Positions 34,613-44,417 of a stretch of DNA of 64,000 nucleotides are shown here, one piece after another. The stretch is from CAXTSE01 sp964246985 (GTDB lineage Bacteria; Actinomycetota; Actinomycetes; Actinomycetales; Microbacteriaceae): NCBI GenBank assembly GCA_964246985.1, contig CAXTSE010000001.1, forward strand, positions 248,001 through 312,000. Direction: 5' to 3'. Positions within the stretch are counted from its first letter, which is position 1; each line of letters opens with the position of its first letter. The notes beneath the pieces were generated by a model, which was given only the letters and a program-made list of their open reading frames with translations, was not told where the DNA came from and did no database searches. Position numbers and translations under genes: made by a program.

Positions 34613-35280
34613 CGAGGAGCCTCGAGACTGATGATCAGGTCGGCGCGATGTCGCGTCGCCGCCACGATATCCGCGTTCCGTTGGTCAGTCCCCGCCGCCC
34701 AGGCGGCCGCCGCGTCCTCAGCCTTTCCGAACTCTACGTGGCGCGCCACGAGCTGCGCCATACGTACATCGTCAGCGACCTCGAGGAACCACACCTCGTC
34801 GAGGATCGACCGCACCTCGTCGAGATCCGGATCGTCGGCGAGAAGGTAGTTTCCCTCAGTCAGGATCAATGGCACGTCGCGGGGCACCGCGATAGACGCG
34901 GCTATCGGCTCCTCGATGTGACGGACAAAGGACGGTGCGTAGACGACGTCGTCCGTGCGGGCTCGCAACCGCTGGATGAGTACCAGGTACGAGCGCAGGT
35001 CGAACGTGTCAATCGCTCCGCGACGGGCTGCGAGATGAGTGCCGATTAGCAGGTTCGACGCCAGGTGGAACCCGTCGAAAGGGACCACGGCGACCATGCC
35101 TGGATTTAGCTCGGTGGCGATCTGATCGGCCAGCGTCGACTTACCCGCACCGGGCGGACCGCAGATACCGATCATAAGCCGGCCCTCAGCTGTCGCCACC
35201 CGTTCCCGGAGCATGCGGGCGAGTGCTGCCGCGCTCGCCAACGTTTGCGGCGGGTCGGTATCTTGAGTGGACGAGCTCAC
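34609..35280 (-). CDS. Uridine kinase-like P-loop sugar/nucleoside kinase
   Basis: 223 residues with Walker A GPPGAGKST near 41-49, the VPFDGFHLAS loop and a lid-type Arg region, as in the 'nucleoside/nucleotide kinase' proteins often linked to sugar ABC transporters. It probably phosphorylates the imported sugar rather than a nucleoside, as suggested by its operon position between the binding protein and the LacI gene. The start is a GTG with CAGGAG seven bases upstream. The substrate is unknown. Confidence 0.8.
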   Translation of the reverse strand: MSSSTQDTDPPQTLASAAALARMLRERVATAEGRLMIGICGPPGAGKSTLADQIATELNPGMVAVVPFDGFHLASNLLIGTHLAARRGAIDTFDLRSYLVLIQRLRARTDDVVYAPSFVRHIEEPIAASIAVPRDVPLILTEGNYLLADDPDLDEVRSILDEVWFLEVADDVRMAQLVARHVEFGKAEDAAAAWAAGTDQRNADIVAATRHRADLIISLEAPR

Positions 35281-35307
35281 AGGTCTCCTGTAGTTCGTTG
35301 GGTGACG

Positions 35308-35346
35308 CCGAGGGGGCAGGGCACTGACCTGTCCCGCCCCCTCGGC
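35308..35346. terminator. Intercistronic hairpin after binding-protein gene
   Basis: GCCGAGGGGGC (35308-35318) pairs perfectly with GCCCCCTCGGC (35336-35346). It lies between the binding-protein stop and the kinase start, with no T-run. Such hairpins usually stabilise the upstream mRNA and reduce downstream expression, which would give more binding protein than kinase. Confidence 0.6.
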
Positions 35347-35370
35347 GGCTAACGGTGGAATATCTGGCGC

Positions 35371-36420
35371 CTAGAAAGCGAAGTCGTCCGCGTTCTCGGA
35401 TGTGACAACGTCGGATGGGCCCAAAATAACCACTCCATCGTCCCCTACCGTGTAGGTGCCGAGGTCGCCGGCGTCGAACGTCTGACCATTCGTGCCGTCG
35501 GTCTCACACGATGCCAACGCTTTCGCGGCATACATCGTGAGCGAGCCGAGGTCGGTCACATTCCACCAGATGTCCTGCACGTCTCCGGTCTTGATGTAGT
35601 CCCGGATGAGCGATGCGGGTGCGAGACCGGTGAGCTTCACCCGACCGAGGTCGCCCGACTCATCAAGGGCCGTCGCAGCCGCGGGCAGCGAGATTCCCGC
35701 GGGGATAATGATGCCCTTGAGGTTGGGATAGGTCGTCACCAGCTCCTTGGCGCGGTTGGCGCTGACATCCGCCTTCTCCTCGCCGTAGACCACGTCAACC
35801 AAGTTCATATTGGCGAATGCGGGGTCGCTGGCGAGACGTTCCTTCATGTTATCGATCCAGGCGTTCTGGTTGACCGCAGTCTGGGTTGACGACAGGATCG
35901 CGAAGTCGCCCTCGCCGCCCAGCATGTCGCTCATGCTGTCGAGCATGGCGGTACCGAGCTCGGCGGTCTCGGCCTGATTGATGAACAGCGAGCGAGCGTC
36001 GGGAGAGACGTCGGAGTCGAAGGACAGCACCTTGATGCCCGCCTCCTTGGCCTTGAGGAGTTCAGCTTTCGCGCCCTCCAAGTCGCTGCCCGAGATCGCG
36101 ATGACGTCGACCTTCTGCGAGATGAGCTGCTGCACGAAGGGAATCTGTGCGGCACCAGTCGCCTCGCTCGGCGATGTGTAGACGACCTTGTCGCCGTCGC
36201 CGATCTCCTCCGCCGCGGCCTCGGCGCCGTCGCGAACCGTGGTCATGTACGGGTCGTCTCCGAGCTTTGGGATTATGCCGACGGTGATGGCGCCGTCGAC
36301 ACATCCGTTGGCATCGGCTTCGCCGCCTCCGCCTCCGCCGCCGCTCGCCGCGCAGCCCGCGAGGCTGAAAAGGCTGAGTGCGGCGACACCGGCAAGTACT
36401 CGGAACTGAGTACTACGCAT
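35371..36420 (-). CDS. Sugar ABC transporter substrate-binding lipoprotein (RhaS-like)
   Basis: 349 residues with lipoprotein signal LFSLAGCAAS (Cys23) and a Gly-rich linker, then a periplasmic-binding-protein type 1 domain: ITVGIIPKLGDDPYMTTVRD, VDVIAISGSDLEGAK, KVLSFDSDVSPDARSLFINQ. It is of the rhamnose/AI-2-binding (RhaS/LsrB) kind. It captures the sugar outside the membrane for the permeases encoded upstream. The ATG overlaps the end of the upstream permease gene by eight bases. Confidence 0.9.
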   Translation of the reverse strand: MRSTQFRVLAGVAALSLFSLAGCAASGGGGGGGEADANGCVDGAITVGIIPKLGDDPYMTTVRDGAEAAAEEIGDGDKVVYTSPSEATGAAQIPFVQQLISQKVDVIAISGSDLEGAKAELLKAKEAGIKVLSFDSDVSPDARSLFINQAETAELGTAMLDSMSDMLGGEGDFAILSSTQTAVNQNAWIDNMKERLASDPAFANMNLVDVVYGEEKADVSANRAKELVTTYPNLKGIIIPAGISLPAAATALDESGDLGRVKLTGLAPASLIRDYIKTGDVQDIWWNVTDLGSLTMYAAKALASCETDGTNGQTFDAGDLGTYTVGDDGVVILGPSDVVTSENADDFAF

Positions 36421-37486
36421 TGTGGGTCTCCTTTGATTGCGTTGGGTGGGTGTGGGGTGATGCAGGTGGTGCGTCCTTCCCGGCAGGGGGAAGTGTGGAG
36501 GCTCGAGCGCGCCGGGAGGCGCGCGCGGCCGAGATACGGATGCCGAGGTTGGCCAGCAGCAGCGAGACGATGAGGATCAGCCCGACCACCGCCGCCTGGC
36601 CGTAGGCGCCGAAGTTCTGCAGCTGCAGCATGCTGCGCACGGCGATGACCACGATGAGGGCCCAGATGACGCCGCTGATTTTGCCCCTGCCGCCAAGGAA
36701 GCTGACGCCGCCGAGGAAAACGACGGTGATCGCGTCCAGTTCGAACCCGACCGCGCTGTCCGGCGAGGCAGACGACGTGATCCCGATTTGGATGATGCCT
36801 GCGATGGCCGCGACGACCCCGGAGGTCACGAACAGCTGGAACACGATCCGGCGCGAGCGGACACCGGCGTACCGGGCCGCGTCGGGGTTGCCCCCGATCG
36901 CGTAAACGCGGCGACCGAAGACTGTGCGGTGGAGCACGATAGCGGCCACGGGCGCCAGCACCAGGAACGGGACGATCGTGAGCGGGATGAACGAGTCGCC
37001 GACCGACCCGTTGGCGAAGGCGATCAACTCCTCGGGCAGCGGACTGATCGGCGTGCCGCCGACGAGCACGTAACAAAGCCCGCGGAACAAGGCGAGGGAT
37101 CCGAGCGTCACGACGAGCGACGGCAGGCGCAACACCGCCACGAAGAACCCGTTAATCGCTCCGCAAGCTGCCCCCACTACGAGCGCCGTCGCCAGCGCAA
37201 TCAAGTGAGAGCCGCCGGCCTGCACGACGAGGCCGTAGCTGATGCCGGTCAGTCCGGCGATGCTCGCCACCGATATGTCGATCTCGCGGGCAATGATGAG
37301 GAACACCAGCGGAAGGACGAAGAGGGCTTTCGCCGACATCCGCGAGATGGAAGATTCGAGGTTGTACGCGTCGGTGAACCCCAAGGTCGTGATGCTCGCG
37401 ACGATGATCAGCAGGATCGCAAAGCCGCCCAGCAACCACTCCCACGCCCCCAGCCGTGAACGCAGGTAGATCAGCACGGCGCTCAT
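36413..37486 (-). CDS. Sugar ABC transporter permease
   Basis: 357 residues, about eight to ten membrane helices, BPD_transp_2 family (LVFLIIAREIDISVASIAGL, VTLGSLALFRGLCYVLVGG, AITVVFLGGVSFLGGRGKIS). It is the second membrane subunit; the first is fused to the ATPase encoded just upstream, with which it overlaps by four bases. The layout (two permeases, one double ATPase, RhaS-like protein) parallels rhamnose and AI-2 importers. Confidence 0.9.
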   Translation of the reverse strand: MSAVLIYLRSRLGAWEWLLGGFAILLIIVASITTLGFTDAYNLESSISRMSAKALFVLPLVFLIIAREIDISVASIAGLTGISYGLVVQAGGSHLIALATALVVGAACGAINGFFVAVLRLPSLVVTLGSLALFRGLCYVLVGGTPISPLPEELIAFANGSVGDSFIPLTIVPFLVLAPVAAIVLHRTVFGRRVYAIGGNPDAARYAGVRSRRIVFQLFVTSGVVAAIAGIIQIGITSSASPDSAVGFELDAITVVFLGGVSFLGGRGKISGVIWALIVVIAVRSMLQLQNFGAYGQAAVVGLILIVSLLLANLGIRISAARASRRARASTLPPAGKDAPPASPHTHPTQSKETHNA

Positions 37487-40134
37487 GCGCTCAGGTCCGA
37501 CCGCTTGGCGCGAGTAGTAAGGAATACATCGACGGACACCGCGGCGATGATCGCGGCGCCGTAAACGGCTTGGAGGTATTGATCGGGTACGCCCGCGATG
37601 GTGAGCACCTTGCGAATGGCGAGCAGCCCTAGCGTCCCGATCGCGACGCCGACGACGGTGCCCGAGCCACCCCGCAGCGCAACTCCGCCGACCACGACCG
37701 CGGCGATAACGGCGGTCTCCAACCCGAAGGCGACCTGCCCGTCCACGTACGGGTAGTAGGACGCCCAGAGTGCTCCCGTCGCACCAGCCAGCAGACCGGA
37801 TATCGCGAACGCGCCCAGCACCCGGCGCGTGGCCGGGATGCCGATCAGCTCGGTACCCTCGGGGTTCGAGCCGACGTAGTACGTCTCGCGCCCGCGCGCG
37901 GTGAAGTACATGACGCCGGCCACAACGACGCCGACCCCCAACGCGACCAGAAGCAGAGGCGAGACGCCGAGGATGTCCGTGGTCGTCCAGTCAAGCCAGC
38001 CCGCAGACACGTCCTCCGGCTTGACCCGGTCGCCACTGGAGACGATGCTCAGCGCGCCGCGATAGATCGCGAGTGTGCCCAGCGTGACGACGATTGAGGG
38101 CACCTTGCCGTACGCGACCACCAGTCCGTTGAGGGCACCACAGACCAAGCCCGTCGCCAGCGCGACGGCGATTCCGAGGGCGATCGGCGCATCCGGGACC
38201 GCGCGCATCGTCGCCGCCGCGAAGTAGGCGGCGAGTCCCAGGGTCGAGGCCACCGAGAGGTCGATGTTGCGGGTCAGTATGACGAGCATCTGCCCGATTC
38301 CTAGCAGCCCAAGCAACGACGCATAGTTGGCGAGGTCGGCCAGGTTGCCGGGCGAGTAGAAGTTGGTGTTGAGGAAGCTGAGCGGCACGACGATTATGGC
38401 GAGCGCCACGATCAAGCCGACCTCACGGCGGCGCAGGAAGGCGAGCACAGTGGACACCGCAGGTCGACGCGGCGCAGGCTGCCCGGCCGAACGGACTGCC
38501 CCGCCGACCGGCACCGTGGCGCGCGTCGGCAGCGCGTCGACGATGTCGGACTTGCTGACCGGCTCGATCGCGAGCACGAGCTCGCCTGGTGTGACTCCCG
38601 TCGCCGCCAGCCCAATGTCGAACTGATTTATCTCTTCGCCCGCGAGTTCCGCTGCGATGACGCCGTGATTCATCACGTACACCCGATCGCACGCCCCGAG
38701 CAGCTCGGGCATGTCGGACGAGATCAGAAGGATCGCGATGCCCTGCGCCGAGAGCTCACCGATGATTCGGTGCACCTCGCCTTTAGCCTGGATGTCGATG
38801 CCTTGCGTGGGCTCGTCGAGGATCAGCAGCCTTGGTTGGGTGGCCAGCCACTTCGCCAGTACGACCTTCTGCTGGTTGCCGCCTGACAGGGTTCGGACCG
38901 GTTGTAGGTAGTCGGTGAACTTGAGGCGCATGCGCTCGAGCGGCCCGGAGACGAGGGCAATCTCTGCGCTCTTTCGAATAAGCCCCCACCGTGTCGTGTG
39001 CTCGATCATGGGCAGCGACGCGTTGTCGAGGATCGAGAAGTCCTCCACGACACTCTGCCCGCGCCGATCCTCTGACACGTAGGCGATGCCCTGGCGGATC
39101 GCGGACGATGGAGTTTTCACGGTCACCGTCGAGCCGCTCAGCTTAATGACTCCAGAATCCGGACGGTCGATGCCGAACAGCGCCCTCGCCACCTCGGTGC
39201 GACCACTGCCGACCAACCCGGCCATGCCGACCACCTCGCCGGCGCGCACGGTGAGATCGATCGACGAGTAGCGGCCGCGCGACGTGAGCCCGGTCACTTC
39301 GAGCACTACGTCGCCGAGCGCTGTCGGCTCACGATCATAGAGCGAGCCCAGCGTGCGGCCGACCATTAGGCGCACGACTTCCTGCTCTGTGACCGCGGAG
39401 GTGACCACAGTGTCGACGAGCGATCCGTCGCGGAGGACGGTGATGCGATCCGACACTCGAAAGATCTCTTCGAGACGGTGTCCGACGAACATCATGGCGA
39501 CGCCCTGGGTGCGCAGGGTGTCAATCACCTCAAACAACCGATCGACCTCGGTGGCGGTCAGCGCGGCGGTCGGCTCATCAAGGATAAGCACCTTCGCCTC
39601 CGCGGCGAGGGCGCGAGCGATCTCAACGATTTGCTGCTCCGACACGCGCAGGTCGCCGGCGAGTGTGCGGGCCGAGCGGTGCAGCCCAAGCAGATCGAGC
39701 AGCCTCTGTGCCTCGACGACCATCCGGCCGTGATCGAGTAGGCCGAGCGTAGTGCGTAACGGCTGGCCCGCGAAGATGTTCTCGGCGGCGCTGATATCGG
39801 GGAAAAGTCCCGGATGCTGGTGCACTACCGCGACGCCGTGCCTGTGAGCGTCGAGCGGTGACGAGAACGAGACCGGCTCGCCCGCGATGCGGATTTCGCC
39901 CGCATCGGGGGTGTAGATACCACCGAGCATCTTCACGCACGTGCTTTTACCCGCGCCGTTCTCCCCCACGAGGGCCAGCACCTTGCCGGTGTGGAGCTCG
40001 AACGACACGTCGGCCACCGCTACGGTCGGCCCGAACACCTTCGAGACGTGGATAACCTCAACGGCCGTCGGGTGAGGTGCGCTGCTGTTGGCCAGGGCGA
40101 TTCTGACGTGTGGTTCTGGCGATGCTGCGTCCAC
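37483..40134 (-). CDS. Sugar ABC transporter ATPase-permease fusion
   Basis: A fusion of ~883 residues. The N-terminal ~510 residues hold two ABC domains: GENGAGKST Walker A, LRVSEQQIVEIARALAAEAK signature, then the second with GLVGSGRTE and LSGGNQQKVVLAKWLA. The C-terminal ~310 residues are a BPD_transp_2 permease (LVILTRNIDLSVASTLGLAA, VTLGTLAIYRGALSIVSSG). I start at the GTG at 40134 (GGAAGG nine bases upstream). An ATG at 40263 is in frame but would place the palindromic operator inside the coding region. This arrangement is known for rhamnose-type importers. It is the first gene of the operon. Confidence 0.85.
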   Translation of the reverse strand: MDAASPEPHVRIALANSSAPHPTAVEVIHVSKVFGPTVAVADVSFELHTGKVLALVGENGAGKSTCVKMLGGIYTPDAGEIRIAGEPVSFSSPLDAHRHGVAVVHQHPGLFPDISAAENIFAGQPLRTTLGLLDHGRMVVEAQRLLDLLGLHRSARTLAGDLRVSEQQIVEIARALAAEAKVLILDEPTAALTATEVDRLFEVIDTLRTQGVAMMFVGHRLEEIFRVSDRITVLRDGSLVDTVVTSAVTEQEVVRLMVGRTLGSLYDREPTALGDVVLEVTGLTSRGRYSSIDLTVRAGEVVGMAGLVGSGRTEVARALFGIDRPDSGVIKLSGSTVTVKTPSSAIRQGIAYVSEDRRGQSVVEDFSILDNASLPMIEHTTRWGLIRKSAEIALVSGPLERMRLKFTDYLQPVRTLSGGNQQKVVLAKWLATQPRLLILDEPTQGIDIQAKGEVHRIIGELSAQGIAILLISSDMPELLGACDRVYVMNHGVIAAELAGEEINQFDIGLAATGVTPGELVLAIEPVSKSDIVDALPTRATVPVGGAVRSAGQPAPRRPAVSTVLAFLRRREVGLIVALAIIVVPLSFLNTNFYSPGNLADLANYASLLGLLGIGQMLVILTRNIDLSVASTLGLAAYFAAATMRAVPDAPIALGIAVALATGLVCGALNGLVVAYGKVPSIVVTLGTLAIYRGALSIVSSGDRVKPEDVSAGWLDWTTTDILGVSPLLLVALGVGVVVAGVMYFTARGRETYYVGSNPEGTELIGIPATRRVLGAFAISGLLAGATGALWASYYPYVDGQVAFGLETAVIAAVVVGGVALRGGSGTVVGVAIGTLGLLAIRKVLTIAGVPDQYLQAVYGAAIIAAVSVDVFLTTRAKRSDLSA

Positions 40135-40191
40135 GGTGACGTTCCTTCCACGGTGCGCTGCTGTGCGCACGTTGATTGAGTATGCACCCGA

Positions 40192-40215
40192 GCATTCGAT
40201 TGCGCAATCGCATGC
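40192..40215. promoter_or_regulatory. LacI-type operator palindrome
   Basis: A 24-bp palindrome with one mismatched pair; the core CGATTGCGCAATCG (40197-40210) is perfect and centred on CG, as in LacI-family operators. It is 57 bp upstream of the ABC fusion start and is the likely target of the LacI regulator encoded at 33551-34612. Confidence 0.75.
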
Positions 40216-41183
40216 GCGGACTTGCTCGAGCCCCGCCGCGAGCGACGGCAGCGTCTCTTGCACCCGAGCCGGCGAGGCCGGTCGCTCGGAATGAAGGGGT
40301 GCTCTCTAGACGCCTACTCTCGCCTCCGCGATGAACTCGCCGCGACCGTCGTCGACATGTACGACTGTGGCCAATCCGCCACGGCCGACAAGCTCAGTGC
40401 TGTCTGGCTGCTGCGGCGCGACGACTAATGGCAAGCACGCAGGGCTGAGATGGGTAGATCGGAGATGCTGGCGCGGATGCGCACGACCATCTGGGATGCT
40501 TACAACCCTGCCGCCAGAGGACGCGTAAGGTCGACCACGGGTCAGGTGGTGCCGATCGGGCCGCCGGCGACTGACGAGAACCTGATCCCGCTCGTAGTCG
40601 GCACCGATCAACGGTCAGCCGCACCTTCCCAAGATATGGCGACCGCCTCGATCGCCGTGCACGATCAACTCGACGCCGCCCTCCTGAGCGCAGTGCTTCC
40701 GAGCTGCTGCGACCGCCTCGTCCTTGTACGGGAAGTCCGCCAGACCTTGCCCAATGACGGATACCTTCTATTGTCGGCCGCCCTTCAGCGCGTGTACGCG
40801 AATTGCCACGCGCTGACCCAGTCACACGGCGTTTCGGGCCTGGCGCGCGAGCACGCACTTGGCGCAGGCCAACGCGGACTGCGCTCGTCGCCGCGAAGCC
40901 TTCTCGGCACGAGACTGCGATCAATTCGGCCCGAGTAGACCGTCAATCCTTCTTCGGTCAGAGGCTCCACAAGTGTCAGCCACCGGAATGCACGGTGATG
41001 GCGGGGATTCCGTTTGTCGCCGCTGGACGGTAGGGGCGCAGCCCGAGAAGCGAGAGCAGCAACGCTCGATTTCGTGCAGGCATGACTGCGTTTCTGCAAC
41101 GGTCCGGCTGCTGCCGTCGGTTCACGTGCCTGCCGCGCCCAGCAGTTCCGCGGCACGCGCGTCCGGGGGCAATAGGCTGAATT
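40216..41183. other. Gene-poor 970-bp gap
   Basis: Between the sugar operon promoter and the EamA gene. Two plus-strand frames look faintly protein-like: 40291-40428 (45 codons, RLRDELAATVVDMYDCGQSA) and 40450-40938 (starting MGRSEMLARMRTTIWDAYNP). Neither has a recognised motif or a good ribosome site, and they may be fragments of one decayed gene. Confidence 0.35.
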
Positions 41184-42167
41184 ATGACTCGCGGCAGTAT
41201 TTCTTCACGACTGCCCCTGATCGCTATCGGGGTAGCGGTTCTCCTGTGGTCGACCAGTTTTGGCATCAGTAGCGAGGTGCTTGAGACGACCTCGCCGGCC
41301 GTGCTTTCCGTTGGTCGATTCCTGATCGGCTTGATCATCCTGGTGCCCATCGCTGGGCGCCGGTCTGGGTTTGCTCGAACACTTCGCCGCCCCCGGACTG
41401 CTCTCCTTGGCCTCTTGGGGGTGGCCCTCTACTATTCGCTGACGAACATCAGTCTCGAGTTCACCGCCGCGGGAACTGTCGCCCTGACTAACGCCGCCTT
41501 GCCGGCGCTTACTGCGGTTCTCGGCGCTTTCATTCTTCGGGAGCGGCTCGCTTTTCGCACTCTGGCCGGGTTGGTCCTGGCCACTGCCGGCGTGGCCATC
41601 GTGGCGGGCTCCGGACTGACGCTCGACGTCGGCGTGGTGCTGAGCCTCGCCGGTCTAGCAAGTTATGGGCTTTACACGGTCCTTTTGCGCAAGGAGCTCG
41701 TCATTGCAGCCAAAAAACAAGAAAGTACTGGGCAGCCGGCGACTACCGATGTCGATCCCCTTGTCTTGGCCGCCGCAACCGCCATCTGGGGCACGGCGAT
41801 CATGCTGCCGTGGCTCGCTCTCGAAGCACTCAGCAGTAGTGCCTCCCTACCCAGCGCCCTAGCCGGCTGGGGCGGTCTGGCATTCCTTGGCATTCTGATC
41901 ACGGCGCCGACCATCGTGCTCTTCAACTACGGCGCACAACGCCTTCCTGCGGCTGTGACGGGCATCATCACAGCCGCCATCCCCGCGTTGGGCTATCTCT
42001 TTGCTCTCCTACTCGGCGAGTCATTCAATACGACTACCGCCGTGGGTGGCGGTATCGCACTCGTCGGAGTCCTGGTCGCCTCGACATCTACCCATGCAAG
42101 GGACTTGGACTTGCCTGCTCCTGCTCGTCCGTCAGCCGAGGCTTCTAATGACCGGCCCTCGGTCTAA
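41184..42167 (+). CDS. EamA/DMT-family transporter
   Basis: 327 residues, ten predicted membrane helices in two EamA repeats (VLLWSTSFGISSEVLETTSP and the second starting near residue 155). Conserved FTAAGTVALTNAALPALTAV and YGAQRLPAAVTGIITAAIPA end each repeat. It is an integral inner-membrane exporter or importer of small metabolites; the substrate cannot be inferred. It is monocistronic, convergent with the secreted protein gene. Confidence 0.85.
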   Translation: MTRGSISSRLPLIAIGVAVLLWSTSFGISSEVLETTSPAVLSVGRFLIGLIILVPIAGRRSGFARTLRRPRTALLGLLGVALYYSLTNISLEFTAAGTVALTNAALPALTAVLGAFILRERLAFRTLAGLVLATAGVAIVAGSGLTLDVGVVLSLAGLASYGLYTVLLRKELVIAAKKQESTGQPATTDVDPLVLAAATAIWGTAIMLPWLALEALSSSASLPSALAGWGGLAFLGILITAPTIVLFNYGAQRLPAAVTGIITAAIPALGYLFALLLGESFNTTTAVGGGIALVGVLVASTSTHARDLDLPAPARPSAEASNDRPSV

Positions 42168-42247
42168 CAGATGGATGGCGGTCTTCGCCAATAGGTGGGG
42201 TTCTCTGCGTACTGTCAGAGACCGCGTGGCGGCGTCTGCCCGGCGCC

Positions 42248-43630
42248 CTAAAACCGGGAGTGCGAACCCGGCCACTCCCCGATCACTTCGCCGGATGCAA
42301 GGTCGACCATCACGAGGGTCACGTCGAGCGGGCGCGGGCTGCCGCCGTACCTGTCCGATATCGCATCTGCACCCGCCGGGGATATCTCAGCTAGTAGATA
42401 CTGCTCGTTCGACATCACCCGGAAATCAAGAACTCCCCCGGTACCCGATGCAGCGAGGAGCGGGGTTGCGGCGGTTCCGTCGTCGAGGGCAACCGAGGGA
42501 TCGAACGAAGTGAAGTCCGCGGACGGGAGGACGGCCCGCTCGAGCCAACGCCCGCCGCTGAGGGGAATGACATCAGCGATGTAGGGGACCGCGCCTCCTA
42601 GCGGCGACGGGTTCACGCGCTCCTCCGAACCGTCGTCCAGGTCGTACATGACCTGGCCGAACGCGTCGGCTGCCGACACTCGGTGCCCGTCGGCGGCGAG
42701 GGAGCCGAGCTCGGTGTACGACGCGACGAGGACAGGTGCGTCGCTGGTCGAGGTGTCGAGGCGTAGAAGGTCGCCGCTGCGCTGGTGCACGAGTACCTGG
42801 GTCGTGCCTGGAATAGGGATCAGTCTGTCCACAGACATCGGAGCGCCGTCGAGACCGACCACCACATCCGAGAGGTGGGTACCCGACAGGTCGAGTCGGA
42901 AGAGCGTGTCGTCGTACTCGGGGACGCCTTCGCCCGCGTTGGTGAATGTGAAGAGCACGGTGGTTCCCGAGTACTCGAGCAGGGAAATCTGCCCAGCTCC
43001 AGGCAGGGTGAGGTCCTCGCGGTTCGAACCATCGAGCGAGACTATCTGCGCGGTCGCGTCGCCGCCGTCATTCAGGGTGACAGTGAACAGCGCCTCGGGC
43101 AGGGAGAGAAAATCCTGGATATGTGGCATCGCGAGCACCTCGGTCGGCTCCGCGCCGGGTGCGGCCTCCACGACGCGGTCCCCGGATCCATCTCCCGAGG
43201 TGTCGCGCTGCACCCACCTCACTACTGCCTCGGGCGTGCGGAAGCTGTGCTCCAAATCGGCAGACGCTCCGCCGGCGCGCGCCGTCACCCCGGCGAGGTT
43301 GACGGCGTAGCGCGTTCCGTACCGCAGCGCCTGCTCGAAGTGCACCAGCACGACGTCGCCGTCGGTGCTCACTGTGTGAGGGACGTCCGGTTCCACGCGA
43401 ACTTCGTCGGCTGCCACATCGGCGACGGCCTCGTCGAGGAACAGACGCAGCGAGGCGGGTGCGGTGACGGCAGTCGCGAGCTCCAGTTGAGCGGCCTGGA
43501 CCTTGGGGCCCTGCAGCGTTGACGCGGTGCCGAGGCCTGCGCAGGCCAGGGCGAGGACGACGATCGTGCCGATGAGGCCGCGCCGGAATCGCACGTCAGT
43601 AGAGGTACGGCTCGTCCGGCTGATCGACAC
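42248..43630 (-). CDS. Secreted/anchored protein, Ig-like plus beta-propeller-like
   Basis: 460 residues with an N-terminal membrane segment or signal (LIGTIVVLALACAGLGTAST). An SbsA/Ig-like domain follows (VTAPASLRLFLDEAVADVAA, FEQALRYGTRYAVNLAGV). The rest is a repeat-rich beta region resembling a propeller (LFRLDLSGTHLSDVVVG, LLRLDTSTSDAPVLVASY). It is probably extracytoplasmic. The listed GTG start overlaps the preceding gene by 35 bp; a GTG near 43594 is an alternative. It is the third gene after the permease and YcgQ-like genes; its function is unknown. Confidence 0.65.
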   Translation of the reverse strand: MSISRTSRTSTDVRFRRGLIGTIVVLALACAGLGTASTLQGPKVQAAQLELATAVTAPASLRLFLDEAVADVAADEVRVEPDVPHTVSTDGDVVLVHFEQALRYGTRYAVNLAGVTARAGGASADLEHSFRTPEAVVRWVQRDTSGDGSGDRVVEAAPGAEPTEVLAMPHIQDFLSLPEALFTVTLNDGGDATAQIVSLDGSNREDLTLPGAGQISLLEYSGTTVLFTFTNAGEGVPEYDDTLFRLDLSGTHLSDVVVGLDGAPMSVDRLIPIPGTTQVLVHQRSGDLLRLDTSTSDAPVLVASYTELGSLAADGHRVSAADAFGQVMYDLDDGSEERVNPSPLGGAVPYIADVIPLSGGRWLERAVLPSADFTSFDPSVALDDGTAATPLLAASGTGGVLDFRVMSNEQYLLAEISPAGADAISDRYGGSPRPLDVTLVMVDLASGEVIGEWPGSHSRF

Positions 43631-44417
43631 GCGTCACCTCCGTCGGTGCGAGAGCGATGGTCGCGCCACTCGTCGCGCTCCGGTTCGCACCGAACTCGCC
43701 CGTGATCTGCACCCAGTCGTCGGCTGTGAACCTGCTCTGCCAATGCGGCATGTACACGGGTACCCCGATGGGTTGCGCGTCGACCGCGCAGCAGGTGATG
43801 GCGAAGCGCGTGACGTAGAAGACGTCATCGGGCGCATCCGGGGACGGGGTGACGAAGCCGACCAGGTCGGCCGGCTTGCCGTCGTAGAACGCCGGGTCGC
43901 TGGTCTGCGCCAGCAGGGACGACCACTCGAGCACGGTGTAGCGCTCGAAGGTGGCGGCGTCGGCGCTCTGCGCGTCATCCACGCTTGTTCCACCCGCTGA
44001 CACGCTCGTTGCCGTCACATCGCGCTGGGTGGCCGTGGCCGCGGACAGTGTGGCCGGCGGCAAGAGCACCGCTCCGAGCGCAAGAGCCGTGGCGAGCGCC
44101 AAGGCGCCGAGTGAGAGGCAGCGCTGCAGTAGCGAATCGGGTGAGGCGTCATCCTCGTCGTCGTGTAGCTGAGTTTCCCCGTGGCCGTCATGAGACTCGC
44201 TGGCGGACGTATCCCGTCCCGAGATCAGCAGTCGGGCGACGACGAATGTGAGCGCCACGAACGCCATCACGACCGTGAACACCAGGTAGCGCGGATGGAT
44301 GTAGAGCCCGAGCAGGCCACCGACGGCGAGCCAGATGGACGCGAACGCGACGACGCCCATGAGCAGCACGCCGCGCCAGCGACGTAGTTCCCGCCAGAAG
44401 ACCCTAGGCAAGGACAT
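43596..44417 (-). CDS. TIGR03943/YcgQ-like membrane protein
   Basis: 273 residues: two N-terminal membrane helices, a His/Asp-rich loop (SHDGHGETQLHDDEDD) that might bind metal, another helix, then an extracytoplasmic domain with DPAFYDGKPADLVGFV and FAITCCAVDAQPIGVPVY (the paired Cys of the family). Matches the DUF1980/TIGR03943 family that pairs with YcgR/YraQ permeases, often in metal (zinc) regulons. It overlaps the permease gene by 14 bp. Confidence 0.8.
   Translation of the reverse strand: MSLPRVFWRELRRWRGVLLMGVVAFASIWLAVGGLLGLYIHPRYLVFTVVMAFVALTFVVARLLISGRDTSASESHDGHGETQLHDDEDDASPDSLLQRCLSLGALALATALALGAVLLPPATLSAATATQRDVTATSVSAGGTSVDDAQSADAATFERYTVLEWSSLLAQTSDPAFYDGKPADLVGFVTPSPDAPDDVFYVTRFAITCCAVDAQPIGVPVYMPHWQSRFTADDWVQITGEFGANRSATSGATIALAPTEVTRVDQPDEPYLY

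Noticed and set aside
36310..36360. GGC-rich run that could be read as a simple repeat
   Set aside because: It encodes the Gly linker behind the lipobox of the binding protein and needs no other explanation.
36273..37076. 267-residue minus-strand frame overlapping permease and binding protein
   Set aside because: Same strand but wrong frame; Arg/His-rich without membrane helices, while the true frame has clear transporter motifs.
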